This document shows positions 1 through 11,968 of a DNA stretch of 64,000 nt, one piece after another. A program made the translations under genes and the position numbers. Within the stretch, counting starts at the first letter, position 1. Every line of letters begins with the position of its first letter. The notes beneath the pieces are model-generated. The model made no database searches. It was not told the DNA's origin and worked only from the letters and a program-made list of their open reading frames with translations. The stretch is from Bradyrhizobiaceae bacterium. Lineage in GTDB: Bacteria > Pseudomonadota > Alphaproteobacteria > Rhizobiales > Xanthobacteraceae. Location of the stretch: NCBI GenBank assembly GCA_947481685.1, contig CANKHA010000004.1:87268-151267 (forward strand). The letters run 5' to 3'.

Positions 1-2477
<2,477 letters not shown>

Positions 2478-2478
<1 letters not shown>

Positions 2479-2786
2479 TGCCTCCCGCTTCTCCTAAGCG
2501 TAAGCCGATGCCGCGCGCGCAAGTCTTTTGGTACGGCGCGATGATCCTTGGTGGTCTCGGCTTCGGGTTGATCGGAGAGCGACGCCCATTCGGAAACGAC
2601 ATCTTCGCGCATCCGATGGTTCTGTTCTTCATGGCAGCGATGATCGGACTGCTTGTGGTCCGCGCTGTGCTTGCGCGCCCGGTGCCTGAAGTGATTCCAG
2701 AACGGCCGCTGGTTGTCGGCTGCTTCGTTGGCATTGCGGCTTTCCTCGCCGGTAACTGGATAGCCGCGCACGTGCTCGTCGGCTGA
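2478..2786 (+). CDS. Small three-helix membrane protein
   Basis: This 102-residue protein has no function I recognise. It has three hydrophobic segments, around residues 18-32, 46-64 and 79-98, joined by short charged loops, and a basic N-terminus (SPKRKPMPR). That pattern suggests an inner-membrane protein. Its ATG shares bases with the ppdK stop (TGATG), so it is probably translated by re-initiation after ppdK. A TTG one codon upstream is also possible. The coupling suggests co-expression with the dikinase but gives no direct evidence of a shared role. Confidence 0.7.
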
Positions 2787-2922
2787 TCCTGTTAACGAAC
2801 GCTTAGGCATTGGCGTCCGGAAACCCGCGTCAATCCGCAATTAACAAGATCGCAACGTTAATAGCGCAATAAATGAATCTGTCGCATTCGAGCCATCGCG
2901 CTCGGCGACACTGTGTTGTCGC

Positions 2923-4344
2923 ATGAGTGGCGTAGCGTTGCGTGAGCGTAAAATGAAATTGCGGAATGGGAAGCCGAAGGGTGGATTAGCTGCGCCCTTC
3001 GGCTTTTCCGTTTTCATTTTTGCTTTGGTGCCGACCCAGATCGGTTACCAGGACGTTGCCGCGCTGATCGCGCGGCAGCCCGCCGTTACCACAACCTGGC
3101 GCCAGCACATCCGCGCTTCCGCTTTCGGCACCATTCATGCCGCGACTTTCAGTTTTTCGCTTCCTGTCGGCACAGCTGCGCCGCAGCCGCTACGCTACAA
3201 GCTGGCAAGCATCGATCCTCGCGCGATCACGTTGGGGACCTGGGACGACGTTGACGATCCGCAACTGCAGTTCCCGACAGTCGATCGCAGCGCCAAGGGT
3301 GACCGTCAGCCGGTTCTGAAGCCTCAGCCGGAAGCTTCCAAGTCTTCCAAAGAGAAGTCTTCCAAAGAGAAGGCTTCTGAAGAGAAATCTGCCGCCGCGC
3401 CTGCGCAGCAAAGCACCGAGCCTGCCGTGCCGGACGTCAAGAAAAATGATGGCGCGGAAACGCCGCCGTCGGATAAGCCGGTTACGTCGGAAACTGTGAC
3501 CAAACCTGAGACCGAAACTGCCGAGCTATCCGATCGCGATATTCCCGATCCGATTGATGAGTTCACCATTGCGGATGCCGATGATTTCGTTCCGCCGGAG
3601 CCGGTTGCACCGGTGATGGAGATGGCGCGGCTGTATTTCGGCAACCAGCCGATGGGCGATGCGCCGGGCGCGATCCAGAAATGGGCGCCGGGAGAAGAAC
3701 CTGAGATCGTGACGCCTGCAGCGCCTGCTGATCCGGATATCAAGCTGTCCGCGCTCGATCCCAAGCAGCCCGACGATACCAGGGGCGGCGAAAGCATCGC
3801 GCCCAAGGGTGAAGTCACCGGCGAAGGCAAGCGTCCGCAGACACCCGCCGAACGTCTGAACCTTGAAGGTAAGAACCGCACCAAGGCTGAGAAGTGCCTC
3901 GCCGATGCCGTCTATTTTGAAGCTCGCGGCGAGCCGGTGCGGGGACAGATCGCGGTCGCTCAGGTGGTGATGAACCGCGTGTTCTCGGGCTTCTATCCGC
4001 GCAGCGTTTGCGGGACGGTCTACCAGAACTCGCATCGGCGCCTGGCCTGCCAGTTCACCTTCGCTTGTGACGGCATTCCCGACGTCATCACCGAGCCGCA
4101 GGCCTGGGTGCGCGCCACGCGCATCGCGCGCGATGTGCTCGATGGCAAATACTGGCTGCCTGAAGTCAACCGCGCCACGCACTATCATGCCTACTGGGTC
4201 AGGCCGTCCTGGGTGCGGGAGATGAAGCGGCTCTACAAGTTCGGCGTTCACACCTTCTACCGGCCGAAGCGCTGGGGCGATGGCGATGACGTGCCGGCGT
4301 GGGGCACGGCCGCGGCGACCAGCGAAGCCATCGCCAAGCTGTAA
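2923..4344 (+). CDS. SleB-type cell wall hydrolase
   Basis: This is a probable peptidoglycan hydrolase. The C-terminal 130 residues form a Hydrolase_2 (SleB/CwlJ) domain with AEKCLADAVYFEARGEP, VAQVVMNRV and CQFTFACDG. The Glu of the YFEARGE motif is the likely catalytic acid. An N-terminal hydrophobic stretch (FGFSVFIFALVPTQIGY) is a signal or anchor. It is followed by a long low-complexity linker rich in Lys, Ser, Glu and Pro, including repeated SSKEK units. The start is uncertain because both this ATG and the one at 2953 lack a good Shine-Dalgarno. An 11-bp hairpin lies inside the first codons after 2953. The gene converges on nadC. Confidence 0.85.
   Translation: MSGVALRERKMKLRNGKPKGGLAAPFGFSVFIFALVPTQIGYQDVAALIARQPAVTTTWRQHIRASAFGTIHAATFSFSLPVGTAAPQPLRYKLASIDPRAITLGTWDDVDDPQLQFPTVDRSAKGDRQPVLKPQPEASKSSKEKSSKEKASEEKSAAAPAQQSTEPAVPDVKKNDGAETPPSDKPVTSETVTKPETETAELSDRDIPDPIDEFTIADADDFVPPEPVAPVMEMARLYFGNQPMGDAPGAIQKWAPGEEPEIVTPAAPADPDIKLSALDPKQPDDTRGGESIAPKGEVTGEGKRPQTPAERLNLEGKNRTKAEKCLADAVYFEARGEPVRGQIAVAQVVMNRVFSGFYPRSVCGTVYQNSHRRLACQFTFACDGIPDVITEPQAWVRATRIARDVLDGKYWLPEVNRATHYHAYWVRPSWVREMKRLYKFGVHTFYRPKRWGDGDDVPAWGTAAATSEAIAKL
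2971..3005. other. Hairpin within the 5' coding region of the SleB-type gene
   Basis: AAGCCGAAGGG at 2971-2981 is the exact reverse complement of CCCTTCGGCTT at 2995-3005. The loop is 13 bases and is followed by TTTTCC. It resembles an intrinsic terminator or attenuator but sits inside the open reading frame, just after the ATG at 2953. It may limit expression, or it may be palindromic DNA captured into the coding sequence. Confidence 0.5.
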
Positions 4345-4347
4345 CGC

Positions 4348-5226
4348 TCACATCTCGATATCGAGGCCGATATCGAGATTGATCACGGAATGCGTCAACG
4401 CGCCGGATGAAACGTAATCGACTCCGGTCTCGGCGATAGCGCCGACCGTCTCCAGCGTGATGCCGCCGGAAGCTTCGGTCACCAGCTTGCCCTTCACCAT
4501 CGCCACGGCTTCGCGCAGGCGCGGCACGTCGAAATTGTCGAGCAGCACCACGTCGGCTAGGCCGGTATCCAGCACCTCGCGCAACTGCTCGAGTGAATCC
4601 ACCTCGATCTCGATTTTCACCAGGTGACCGATCATGCCGCGGGCGCGTTCCAGCACGGGACGGATGCCGCCCGCGACGGCGACATGGTTGTCCTTGATCA
4701 GCACCGCGTCATCGAGGCCAAAGCGGTGATTGAAGCCGCCGCCGCAGCGAACCGCGTATTTCTGCAGCGCCCGCATGCCCGGAATGGTTTTACGCGTGCA
4801 GGTCACGCGCGTTTTCGTATGCGCGACACGGCGGACATATTCCGATGTGGCCGTCGCAACGCCCGACAGATGCCCGATGAAATTCAGTGCGACGCGTTCG
4901 GAGCCAAGCATCGCACGGGCAGGGCCGGTGACGGTGATCAACGATGTATTCGCAACCACGGCGTCGCCGTCGCGAGCATGCGCCTTGATGTCCATGTCGG
5001 GCGCGAGCTTGCGAAAGGCGGCTTCCACCAACGGCAGCCCGGCAACGCGTCCGGCCTTGCGCGCGGCAACCACGGCGCGTCCCTGGGTGCCTTCCGGAAC
5101 GGTCGCAATCGAGGTGACATCGCCGGCGCGGCCAAGATCCTCCGCCAGCGCGCGCGTGACGGCTTCTTCGATCTCAAGGGGTGAGAGAAATGCGGCGGGG
5201 CAGAGCAGGGAGCTTGTCATAATCAT
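4348..5226 (-). CDS. nadC: Nicotinate-nucleotide pyrophosphorylase (quinolinate phosphoribosyltransferase)
   Basis: NadC catalyses the third step of de novo NAD synthesis, converting quinolinate and PRPP to nicotinate mononucleotide with CO2 and PPi release. The 292-residue length fits the family. Diagnostic motifs are [35 protein letters not shown] and the C-terminal barrel segments EASGGI and VSSGALTHS. It is the last gene of the nadA-nadB-nadC operon, starting 2 bases after the nadB stop. Its 3' end forms a perfect inverted repeat next to the convergent wall hydrolase gene. Confidence 0.97.
   Translation of the reverse strand: MIMTSSLLCPAAFLSPLEIEEAVTRALAEDLGRAGDVTSIATVPEGTQGRAVVAARKAGRVAGLPLVEAAFRKLAPDMDIKAHARDGDAVVANTSLITVTGPARAMLGSERVALNFIGHLSGVATATSEYVRRVAHTKTRVTCTRKTIPGMRALQKYAVRCGGGFNHRFGLDDAVLIKDNHVAVAGGIRPVLERARGMIGHLVKIEIEVDSLEQLREVLDTGLADVVLLDNFDVPRLREAVAMVKGKLVTEASGGITLETVGAIAETGVDYVSSGALTHSVINLDIGLDIEM
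4352..4379. terminator. Perfect inverted repeat at convergent gene ends
   Basis: ATCTCGATATCG at 4352-4363 and CGATATCGAGAT at 4368-4379 are perfect 12-base arms around a 4-base loop. The repeat starts 7 bases after the stop of the rightward wall hydrolase and lies within the last codons of nadC, where it encodes the repeated LDIG/LDIE tail. There is no U-tract. A transcript-end stabiliser or bidirectional stop is inferred from position only. Confidence 0.45.
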
Positions 5227-5228
5227 CC

Positions 5229-6791
5229 TTAGAGCACGGGCAAGGCGGCTGCCATCGGCGCAGTGGCAGTACGGGCATCAATCGCCCGCGCGTCGTCGAG
5301 CGTGAGGAATGTGCGCTTTGCTTGCGCCGGGTCGGTTTCCGGATAGTCGGAGCGGTAATGCCCGCCGCGGCTCTCGTGGCGGTTCCAGGCGGCAGCCGTA
5401 ATCAGCAAGGCGGTGGTCGCCATGTTGCGGAGGGCACGCGAGGTTGCCGTCCGCTCGATGCGGGCAATGTCCGTCAGCGCACGCGCGAGTCCCTCGGCGT
5501 CACGAATGACGCCAACATGCCGCGCCATGATTTGGCGCAACTCTTCGTCCTGCACGGGCTGCGTCGCGGCTGCCGCGAAATCCTTTTTTCCTGGCGTGAT
5601 GGGAGCCTTCAGACGCAAGGCTCGAATATCCTCGGCAACGCGTGCGCCGAATACCACAGCTTCCAGCAATGAGTTCGAAGCCAGCCGGTTGGCGCCATGC
5701 ACACCGGTGCAGGCGACTTCGCCGGCGGCCCACAGGTTCGGGATCGAGGTGCGGCCGCGCTCATCCACCGCCACGCCGCCCATGTGATAGTGCTGCGCCG
5801 GCGCGATCGGAATAAGATCGCGCGCCGGATCGATGCCGGCCGCCATGCAGCTCGCGTAGACGGTGGGAAAGCGCGTCATGAAGGACGCGCCGATAGCTTC
5901 ACGCGCATCGAGGAAAGCGCCGCGGCCTGCCGCGATCTCGGCAAAGACGCCACGGGCGACAACATCGCGCGGCGCGAGATCGCCGTCGGGATGCAGCTTG
6001 CTCATGAAACGCTCGCCCTTGCTATTGACGAGCAATGCGCCATCGCCGCGCAAGGCTTCGGTAGCAAGCGGCGCCGGGTCTTGGCCGATGTCGATGGCGG
6101 TCGGATGGAATTGCACGAATTCGGTATCGGCCAGCAGCGCGCCCACGCGCGCCGCCATGGCGAGCCCGATGCCGCGCGCTTCCGGAGGATTGGTCGTCAC
6201 CGCGTAGAGATGGCCGATGCCGCCGGTCGCGAGTACGACGGCGCTGGCGGGCAGGGTGACAAGCCGTCCTGCAGCGTCACGCGCCTTCGCGCCCATCACC
6301 GCCCCCTGGGCGACGATCAACTCTTCCGCCACTAAACCTTCCCGCACTTGAATCGATGGCGTCTTGCGCACGGCCTCGTTAAGCGCGGCCATGATGGCGT
6401 GGCCCGCCATGTCGCCCTGCGCGCGGACGATGCGCCGCGCTGAATGCGCGGCTTCACGGGACACCTGCAGCCGGCCCTCGAGATCCTTGTCGAACGGCAC
6501 GCCGTAGGAGAGCAGGTCGCGCACGCGCTCGCCGGCTTCCTCCGCCATATGCAGCGCCGCGTCTTCATCGACGATGCCGGCGCCGGCGGCAACGGTGTCG
6601 CGCGCATGGGCTTCCGCCGTGTCGCCTTCCGCAACTGCCGCAGCGATGCCACCCTGCGCCCAGGCGCTCGACGCGCCTTCTCCGAGCGGTGCCGAGGCAA
6701 GCACGATGACGGGGCGCGGCGCGAGCTTCAGGGCGGTGAACAGGCCTGCGAGCCCGCCGCCGATGATCAGGATGTTGGGTTGCTCGGACAT
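5229..6791 (-). CDS. nadB: L-aspartate oxidase
   Basis: NadB oxidises L-aspartate to iminoaspartate using FAD, the first step of bacterial de novo NAD synthesis. The 520-residue protein opens with the dinucleotide-binding motif [16 protein letters not shown]. It carries the flavoprotein-family active-site stretch [16 protein letters not shown], then [14 protein letters not shown] and [20 protein letters not shown]. These set it apart from succinate dehydrogenase flavoprotein because it stands alone between nadA and nadC with no SDH partners. It lies 44 bases after nadA and 2 bases before nadC, which supports one transcript. Confidence 0.97.
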   Translation of the reverse strand: MSEQPNILIIGGGLAGLFTALKLAPRPVIVLASAPLGEGASSAWAQGGIAAAVAEGDTAEAHARDTVAAGAGIVDEDAALHMAEEAGERVRDLLSYGVPFDKDLEGRLQVSREAAHSARRIVRAQGDMAGHAIMAALNEAVRKTPSIQVREGLVAEELIVAQGAVMGAKARDAAGRLVTLPASAVVLATGGIGHLYAVTTNPPEARGIGLAMAARVGALLADTEFVQFHPTAIDIGQDPAPLATEALRGDGALLVNSKGERFMSKLHPDGDLAPRDVVARGVFAEIAAGRGAFLDAREAIGASFMTRFPTVYASCMAAGIDPARDLIPIAPAQHYHMGGVAVDERGRTSIPNLWAAGEVACTGVHGANRLASNSLLEAVVFGARVAEDIRALRLKAPITPGKKDFAAAATQPVQDEELRQIMARHVGVIRDAEGLARALTDIARIERTATSRALRNMATTALLITAAAWNRHESRGGHYRSDYPETDPAQAKRTFLTLDDARAIDARTATAPMAAALPVL

Positions 6792-6835
6792 CTACGCACC
6801 CCTTCGCCCTCTCCACCGGTAGCGGAGAACGAGCA

Positions 6836-7927
6836 TCAGCTCTTCAAGTTCACCATGCGCTCAACGGCACGGCGTGCCTTTGCGGCGATGGCGGGATCCA
6901 CCCAGACCTCTTCCTGCATGTAGACCAGGCTGTCGAGGATCTTCGGCAACGTGATCCGTTTCATGTGCGGGCAGAGATTGCACGGACGCACGAATTCCAC
7001 GTTCGGCAATTCCGCCGAGACGTTGTCCGCCATCGAGCACTCGGTGACCAGCACCACGCGTTTCGGCTGGTGCTCTCGCACATAGCTAATCATGCCGGAA
7101 GTCGAGCCGGTGTAGTCCGACGCGGCAATCACGTCGGGCGGGCATTCCGGATGCGCGATGATCTGCACGGACGGATCGCTCTCGCGCAGGCGGCGCAGTT
7201 CGTCGCCGGTGAAGCGCTCGTGCACTTCGCAGGAGCCCTTCCAGGCAATGATCTTCACTTTGCTCTGCGACGCCACGTAGGAGGCGAGATACTGGTCCGG
7301 CAGGAAGATGACCTTGTCCACGCCCAGGCTCTCCACCACCTGCACGGCGTTGCCCGAAGTGCAGCAGATGTCGCTCTCGGCTTTCACTTCCGCCGAGGTG
7401 TTGACATAGGTAACAACCGGCACGCCGGGAAAGCGCTCGCGCAGCAGCCGGACGTCTTCGCCAGTGATGGATTCCGCCAGCGAGCAGCCGGCTTTCATGT
7501 CCGGGATCAGCACGACTTTGTCGGGATTCAGGATCTTCGCCGTTTCGGCCATGAAGTGCACGCCGCATTGCACGATCACGTCGGCTTTCACCTTGGCCGC
7601 CTCGCGGGCGAGCTGAAGCGAGTCGCCAACAACGTCGGCGACGCAATGGAAGATTTCCGGCGTCTGGTAGTTGTGCGCCAGGATGACGGCGTTGCGCTCC
7701 TTCTTGAGGCGGTTGATCGCGCTCACATAAGGCGCGAAGAACGGCCACTCGACCGAAGGCACGACATTTTTGATGCGCTCGTAGAGATGCGCGGTCTCGC
7801 GCTCCACGTCCGGGTTCCATTCGAGCACCGGCATGGGCAGGATCGGAAAGCGCGACGGTGCGCGCCGCGCCTGAGGCGCGGGCATTGCGTATCTGGCCTG
7901 TGGGCCAAGCGTTTCAATGATCGGCAT
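6836..7927 (-). CDS. nadA: Quinolinate synthase A
   Basis: NadA condenses iminoaspartate with dihydroxyacetone phosphate to give quinolinate, using a [4Fe-4S] cluster. The three expected cluster cysteines are visible in [29 protein letters not shown] and [10 protein letters not shown]. Other motifs are NYQTPEI and [13 protein letters not shown]. The chosen ATG gives [10 protein letters not shown] (363 residues) and has GGGGGTG just upstream. A longer frame starting at 8017 would read through the inverted repeat at 7942-7962, so it is rejected. The gene heads the nad operon, and the repeat suggests NadQ control. Confidence 0.96.
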   Translation of the reverse strand: MPIIETLGPQARYAMPAPQARRAPSRFPILPMPVLEWNPDVERETAHLYERIKNVVPSVEWPFFAPYVSAINRLKKERNAVILAHNYQTPEIFHCVADVVGDSLQLAREAAKVKADVIVQCGVHFMAETAKILNPDKVVLIPDMKAGCSLAESITGEDVRLLRERFPGVPVVTYVNTSAEVKAESDICCTSGNAVQVVESLGVDKVIFLPDQYLASYVASQSKVKIIAWKGSCEVHERFTGDELRRLRESDPSVQIIAHPECPPDVIAASDYTGSTSGMISYVREHQPKRVVLVTECSMADNVSAELPNVEFVRPCNLCPHMKRITLPKILDSLVYMQEEVWVDPAIAAKARRAVERMVNLKS

Positions 7928-7941
7928 GTTCACCCCCATGT

Positions 7942-7962
7942 ATATGCTCTCTTTGAGCATAT
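7942..7962. promoter_or_regulatory. Probable NadQ operator upstream of nadA
   Basis: ATATGCTC (7942-7949) and GAGCATAT (7955-7962) form a perfect 8-bp inverted repeat with a 5-base spacer. It sits 15 bases upstream of the nadA ATG. The two-fold symmetric, short-spaced layout suits a dimeric winged-helix repressor. A NadQ-type regulator is encoded about 3 kb away (10978-11961), and no other candidate regulator lies between. The assignment to NadQ is an inference. Confidence 0.65.
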
Positions 7963-8171
7963 CTCGGGACCAAAAATACCCGGCTGACAGCAACCGGCTT
8001 TTCCTCACTTCGAGCAAATTCTATATAGCACTTCCCGGCGGCCATCGCCATACCCTGCATACCGATCAGGCATGTGGCGAGGTGACCTCTTCTGAGCCCG
8101 CGTATGGTTGGGCATGGCGGCTGGAAGTTCTATGGTCCCCGCCCGCGCGATTCTGACGCACCGAGGTTCCT

Positions 8172-9407
8172 ATGCTTGCTCCATCGTCGAAGTTCATGAC
8201 CTGGCGCACGCCAGCGGTCGTCCTGATCTGCGGTGCCATGATTGCGGCGCTCGGCTTCGGTCCGCGTTCGACGCTCGGGCTTTTCCTGACGCCGATGACG
8301 CAGGGGCAGGGCTGGGGCCGCGAAGTTTTCGCGCTGGCCCTCGCGCTGCAGATGCTGCTCTGGGGCGCTGGAACGCCAATCGCAGGCGCGATCGCCGACC
8401 GCTATGGCGCGGCACGCGTGCTGATCGTTGGCGCGGTGCTTTACGTGGCGGGACTGTTGTTGATGGCCTACGGCGGCACCTCCTCGGGCATGTTTTACCT
8501 TAGTGCCGGCGTGCTGGTGGGTTTCGGTCTGTCCGGCTCGTCGTTTCAGGTGGTGCTCGGTGCCTTTGCGAAATTGATGCCGCCGGAATGGCGCTCGTTT
8601 TCGTTCGGCGTCGGCACTGCGGCCGGTTCGTTCGGACAATTCCTGTTCTCGCCGCTGGCGATTGGTTTGCTCAACGGTTTCGGCTGGCAAATTGCGCTGG
8701 TGTTTTTTGCAGGGCTGGTGACCTTGATCATCCCGCTCGCCTTCGCCTTGTCGACGCCAACGATGGAGCCGGCCAAGCTTGGCGCTGAACGGCAGCAATC
8801 GGTGAGACAGTCGCTGGCCGAGGCGCTGGCCCACCGCAGCTACGTGCTGCTGGTGATCGGGTTCTTTACCTGCGGCTTCCAGCTGTTCTTCATCACAGTG
8901 CATTTGCCGGCCTATCTGGTCGACCGCGGGCTGACGGTTGCAGACGGCGCCTGGACGCTCGCGGCCATCGGACTCTTCAACATCATCGGCTCGCTCCTCG
9001 CCGGCTGGCTGAGCGACAAGATGCCGAAGCGCTATATCCTCTCCACCATTTACTTCGCGCGCTCGATCGCCATCGTTGCATTCATCACACTTCCGGCCAG
9101 TCTGCCGTCGACCATCATCTTCGGTGCGACTATGGGCCTGCTGTGGCTCTCCACGGTGCCTCCGACCAACGGCATCATCGCCATCATGTTCGGCACCCGC
9201 TGGCTGACCATGCTCGCCGGGCTTGCCTTCTTCTCCCACCAGGTCGGCGGTTTCCTCGGCGTTTGGCTCGGCGGCGTGCTGTACGAGCGCACGGGCTCGT
9301 ATGACGTTGTGTGGTGGGGCGCGATCCTGCTCGGCATGATCTCGGCGCTGGTGAATCTGCCGATCATCGAAAAGCCGGTGGCGCGTATGGCGGCGGCTGC
9401 CGCGTAA
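8172..9407 (+). CDS. MFS transporter
   Basis: This 411-residue protein has about twelve hydrophobic segments, as expected for a major facilitator superfamily carrier. The loop [17 protein letters not shown] between helices 2 and 3 matches the family signature, and a similar SDKMPKRY loop follows helix 8. It resembles the oxalate/formate or monocarboxylate-like MFS group of alphaproteobacteria. The substrate cannot be read from sequence. Its TAA stop overlaps the ATG of the next gene by one base, so it may act with the downstream acrylyl-CoA reductase-like enzyme. It is divergent from the nad operon. Confidence 0.88.
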   Translation: MLAPSSKFMTWRTPAVVLICGAMIAALGFGPRSTLGLFLTPMTQGQGWGREVFALALALQMLLWGAGTPIAGAIADRYGAARVLIVGAVLYVAGLLLMAYGGTSSGMFYLSAGVLVGFGLSGSSFQVVLGAFAKLMPPEWRSFSFGVGTAAGSFGQFLFSPLAIGLLNGFGWQIALVFFAGLVTLIIPLAFALSTPTMEPAKLGAERQQSVRQSLAEALAHRSYVLLVIGFFTCGFQLFFITVHLPAYLVDRGLTVADGAWTLAAIGLFNIIGSLLAGWLSDKMPKRYILSTIYFARSIAIVAFITLPASLPSTIIFGATMGLLWLSTVPPTNGIIAIMFGTRWLTMLAGLAFFSHQVGGFLGVWLGGVLYERTGSYDVVWWGAILLGMISALVNLPIIEKPVARMAAAAA

Positions 9408-10393
9408 TGCAGATCTTTAAAGCCATCGTCATCGAGAAGACCGGCGACGGCCAGAAAGCCGGCCTGACCGATTTCGATGAGAAGGACCTGATGGAGGGCG
9501 ACGTCACCGTTCGGATCGAATGGTCGACGGTGAATTACAAGGACGGCCTCGCCATCACCGGCAAGTCGCCGGTGGTGCGCCGCTTTCCCATGATCCCGGG
9601 CGTCGATTTTTCCGGCACGGTCGAAGCATCGTCGCACCCCGACTGGAAGCCGGGCGACAAGGTGATCTGCAACGGCTGGGGCATCGGTGAAACTCATCTC
9701 GGCGCTTATGCGGAAAAGGCGCGCGTGAAGGGCGATTGGCTGGTACCGCTTCCGCCTTCCATCAGTGCGCGCGAGGCGATGGCGATCGGCACTGCGGGTT
9801 ACACTGCGATGTTGGCGGTGATGGCGCTCGAGCGTCACGGGCTCACGCCCGCCCATGGACCTGCGATCGTCACCGGCGCTGCGGGCGGCGTCGGCTCGGT
9901 TGCGGTTGCGATCCTTGCCAGGCTCGGATGGCATGTCATCGCCTCAACCGGTCGCTCGCAAGAGGCCGATTATCTCAAAAGTCTTGGCGCGAGCGAGATC
10001 ATCGAACGCAAGGAGCTTTCCGCTCCGGGCAAACCGCTGGCGAAAGAACGCTGGGCCGCCGGTATCGATAGCGTCGGTTCGACCACGCTTGCGAATGTGC
10101 TGTCGATGACGCGCCAGCGCGGCGCCATCGCCGCTTGCGGCCTGGCGGGTGGCATGGACCTGCCGACAACGGTCGCGCCCTTCATTCTGCGCGGCGTGGC
10201 GCTTCTCGGCATTGACTCGGTGATGTGTCCGCTGGAAAGACGCCGCGAGGCTTGGAAGCGGCTGGAGAGCGATCTGGACCGCGCCAAGCTTGCCGCGATG
10301 ACCCACGAGATCGGCCTCGCCGATGTCCTCACCGTTGCGCCCCATATTCTGGATGGCCAAGTGCGTGGCCGGCTGGTGGTGAAGGTTAGCTAA
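9407..10393 (+). CDS. Acrylyl-CoA reductase-like MDR oxidoreductase (YhdH/AcuI family)
   Basis: This 328-residue NADPH-dependent medium-chain reductase belongs to the YhdH/AcuI group, whose members reduce acryloyl-CoA or related enoyl compounds. Visible motifs are [14 protein letters not shown] near residue 40, GVDFSGTVE, and the Rossmann motif [19 protein letters not shown]. No zinc-site cysteines and histidines of alcohol dehydrogenases are present, in keeping with this subfamily. The start is the ATG overlapping the transporter stop. A longer in-frame start upstream lies within the transporter gene and is rejected. Acrylate or propionate-related metabolism is inferred from family only. Confidence 0.85.
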   Translation: MQIFKAIVIEKTGDGQKAGLTDFDEKDLMEGDVTVRIEWSTVNYKDGLAITGKSPVVRRFPMIPGVDFSGTVEASSHPDWKPGDKVICNGWGIGETHLGAYAEKARVKGDWLVPLPPSISAREAMAIGTAGYTAMLAVMALERHGLTPAHGPAIVTGAAGGVGSVAVAILARLGWHVIASTGRSQEADYLKSLGASEIIERKELSAPGKPLAKERWAAGIDSVGSTTLANVLSMTRQRGAIAACGLAGGMDLPTTVAPFILRGVALLGIDSVMCPLERRREAWKRLESDLDRAKLAAMTHEIGLADVLTVAPHILDGQVRGRLVVKVS

Positions 10394-10505
10394 GCATCTG
10401 AATCACAAGGAAATTCGATGCTTTTTTTGCTTTTCGGGTCATGGTAAGGTTTGTATTAAGAAAAACCCGGTAGGGTCTGTGCTGTATCGAGTAGGGGTTG
10501 GGCTG

Positions 10506-10961
10506 ATGTACATGCGTTTGGCGGTTGTGGTGCTGGGGCTTGTCGCAAGCGTTCCGGCTTTTTCCGAAGAGCTCAGGCCCGAAGAAGCCAAGCGGTTCAT
10601 CGCCGGCAAGATTTTCGCGTTCAACTGCTTCGAAGGCACCCGCGGTGCGGGCCGCATCAATGCAGACGGCTCGGTCGCAGGCTCCATCCAGATTGGCGGC
10701 AGCGGCCCGGTTCGTCAGGTCCGGCTTCCCGCCGGCACCTTGCAGGTGAAAACCGAAGCGGTGTGCGCTTCCATGAAGGGCCTCCCGTTCCAGCCCTGCT
10801 TCAATCTGCAAAAGACCGATCAGGCGAGCTTCCGCGGTTCGATCTCCGGCCTCGGCTTCGCCTATTGCGACTTCAATCGTAAATCCGGCCGTGTGGATCT
10901 CGCTTCCAGCGTGACGCGTTCACGCACGACAACGGCAGCGGCGAGCAACAACAACAACTGA
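10506..10961 (+). CDS. Secreted hypothetical protein
   Basis: This 151-residue protein has no function I recognise. The ATG at 10506 is preceded by AGGGG at an 8-base spacing. It begins with a signal peptide (RLAVVVLGLVASVPAFSEE), so the mature protein is likely periplasmic. The mature part holds four cysteines (NCFEG, AVCASM, QPCFN, AYCDF) that could form two disulfides, and a Gly-rich beta-type sequence. The C-terminus ends in an Asn run (SNNNN). It resembles small conserved periplasmic proteins of Bradyrhizobium relatives. It is followed by the convergent nadQ gene. Confidence 0.7.
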   Translation: MYMRLAVVVLGLVASVPAFSEELRPEEAKRFIAGKIFAFNCFEGTRGAGRINADGSVAGSIQIGGSGPVRQVRLPAGTLQVKTEAVCASMKGLPFQPCFNLQKTDQASFRGSISGLGFAYCDFNRKSGRVDLASSVTRSRTTTAAASNNNN

Positions 10962-10977
10962 TCCAAGTTTTGCGGTG

Positions 10978-11961
10978 TTAGCCGCGTCCGCCGAGTCGCA
11001 AGCCCGGAGACGGGCGTTCCTGCATGACTTCCCGCCGGAATCGGAAGCGGGCGGCAGGCCGTCCGCCCGTCGATGTCGACATTTCTCCCGTAGGCTCCAC
11101 CAGCGCGCCGGTTTCCACCAGCCTTCGGAAATTTTGCTTGTGCAGATGACGGCCTGAGATGGCCTCCACCGTCACCTGGAGTTCGGTCAGCGTGAACTCC
11201 GACGCCATCAACTCGAAGATCACCGGGCGATATTTCAGCTTGGCGCGCAACCGCGCGATGGCGGTTGCCAGAATGCGGCGGTGGTCGAAGCGCATGCTTT
11301 CGCCCAGCGCCGGGAAAGGATTGCGCGCGAGCGCAGCTTCGCGGCCGTCGCGTTTAGCTTCTTCGACCAGCCCCGCTTCGTAGATCAATTCGTAGCGGTC
11401 GAGCACCTTCTCCTCGTCCCAGGGACTGCCGCCGATGCCGAAGCAAAGCCGCATCCGTTCCTGACGACCCACCATGCGGCCGGCTTCCGGCTCCTGTTTG
11501 CTGTCAGCCCACTGCTTCAGCAATGGCAGAATGGTCGTATCGAGAATTTCGGGCCGCCCCTGGCGCCAGTCTTCCCATGGAAAGAAACGGTACCAAGGTT
11601 CGAAGCCCGCAGCGGACGTGCGGAGGCTTGCGACATTATCCGGCATGCGGCTCAGCGCGAGATAACCGACCGAGACCACGTGTGGTTCGGTGGCCTGTCC
11701 CACATGGCGGCCGCGGTCGCCGAATGTGTAAAGCTGTTCGACATAACCCACACGCAAGCCGGTCTGCGCTTCAACCCAGGTGCGCAATCCGATTTCAAAC
11801 GTGCGGTGATAAAGCGGATCGAACGGGCCCGATGGCAATCCCGCCCGCACATCGCCTTTTTCGGCGCCGGATGCGATCAGGATCGTGGGATTGTCGTTCT
11901 CGACCGCGACGATGGCCGCCGTGAGTCCGATCTCGATCGGCATCAGTTTTGTTTCGGCCAT
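10978..11961 (-). CDS. nadQ: NadQ-type NAD biosynthesis regulator (Nudix-like plus winged helix)
   Basis: This is a 327-residue member of the COG4111-like group, a degenerate Nudix domain followed by an NrtR-like winged helix. The N-terminal half reads as a Nudix fold (EIGLTAAIVAVENDNPTILI, RTFEIGLRTWVEAQTGLRVG, YVEQLYTFGDRGRH) but lacks the catalytic Nudix box, so it should sense rather than hydrolyse a ligand. The C-terminal part (FELMASEFTLTELQVTVEAI, NFRRLVETGALVEPTG) fits the DNA-binding domain. Its likely target is the inverted repeat upstream of nadA. It is the last gene of the leftward ygfZ-tag-HD-phosphatase run, 7 bases after the previous stop. The assignment is from remembered family sequence patterns. 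Confidence 0.72.
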   Translation of the reverse strand: MAETKLMPIEIGLTAAIVAVENDNPTILIASGAEKGDVRAGLPSGPFDPLYHRTFEIGLRTWVEAQTGLRVGYVEQLYTFGDRGRHVGQATEPHVVSVGYLALSRMPDNVASLRTSAAGFEPWYRFFPWEDWRQGRPEILDTTILPLLKQWADSKQEPEAGRMVGRQERMRLCFGIGGSPWDEEKVLDRYELIYEAGLVEEAKRDGREAALARNPFPALGESMRFDHRRILATAIARLRAKLKYRPVIFELMASEFTLTELQVTVEAISGRHLHKQNFRRLVETGALVEPTGEMSTSTGGRPAARFRFRREVMQERPSPGLRLGGRG

Positions 11962-11968
11962 CGTCACG

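Noticed and set aside
7928..8017. Longer nadA start
   Set aside because: It reads through the inverted repeat at 7942-7962, and GGGGGTG lies directly upstream of the ATG at 7927.
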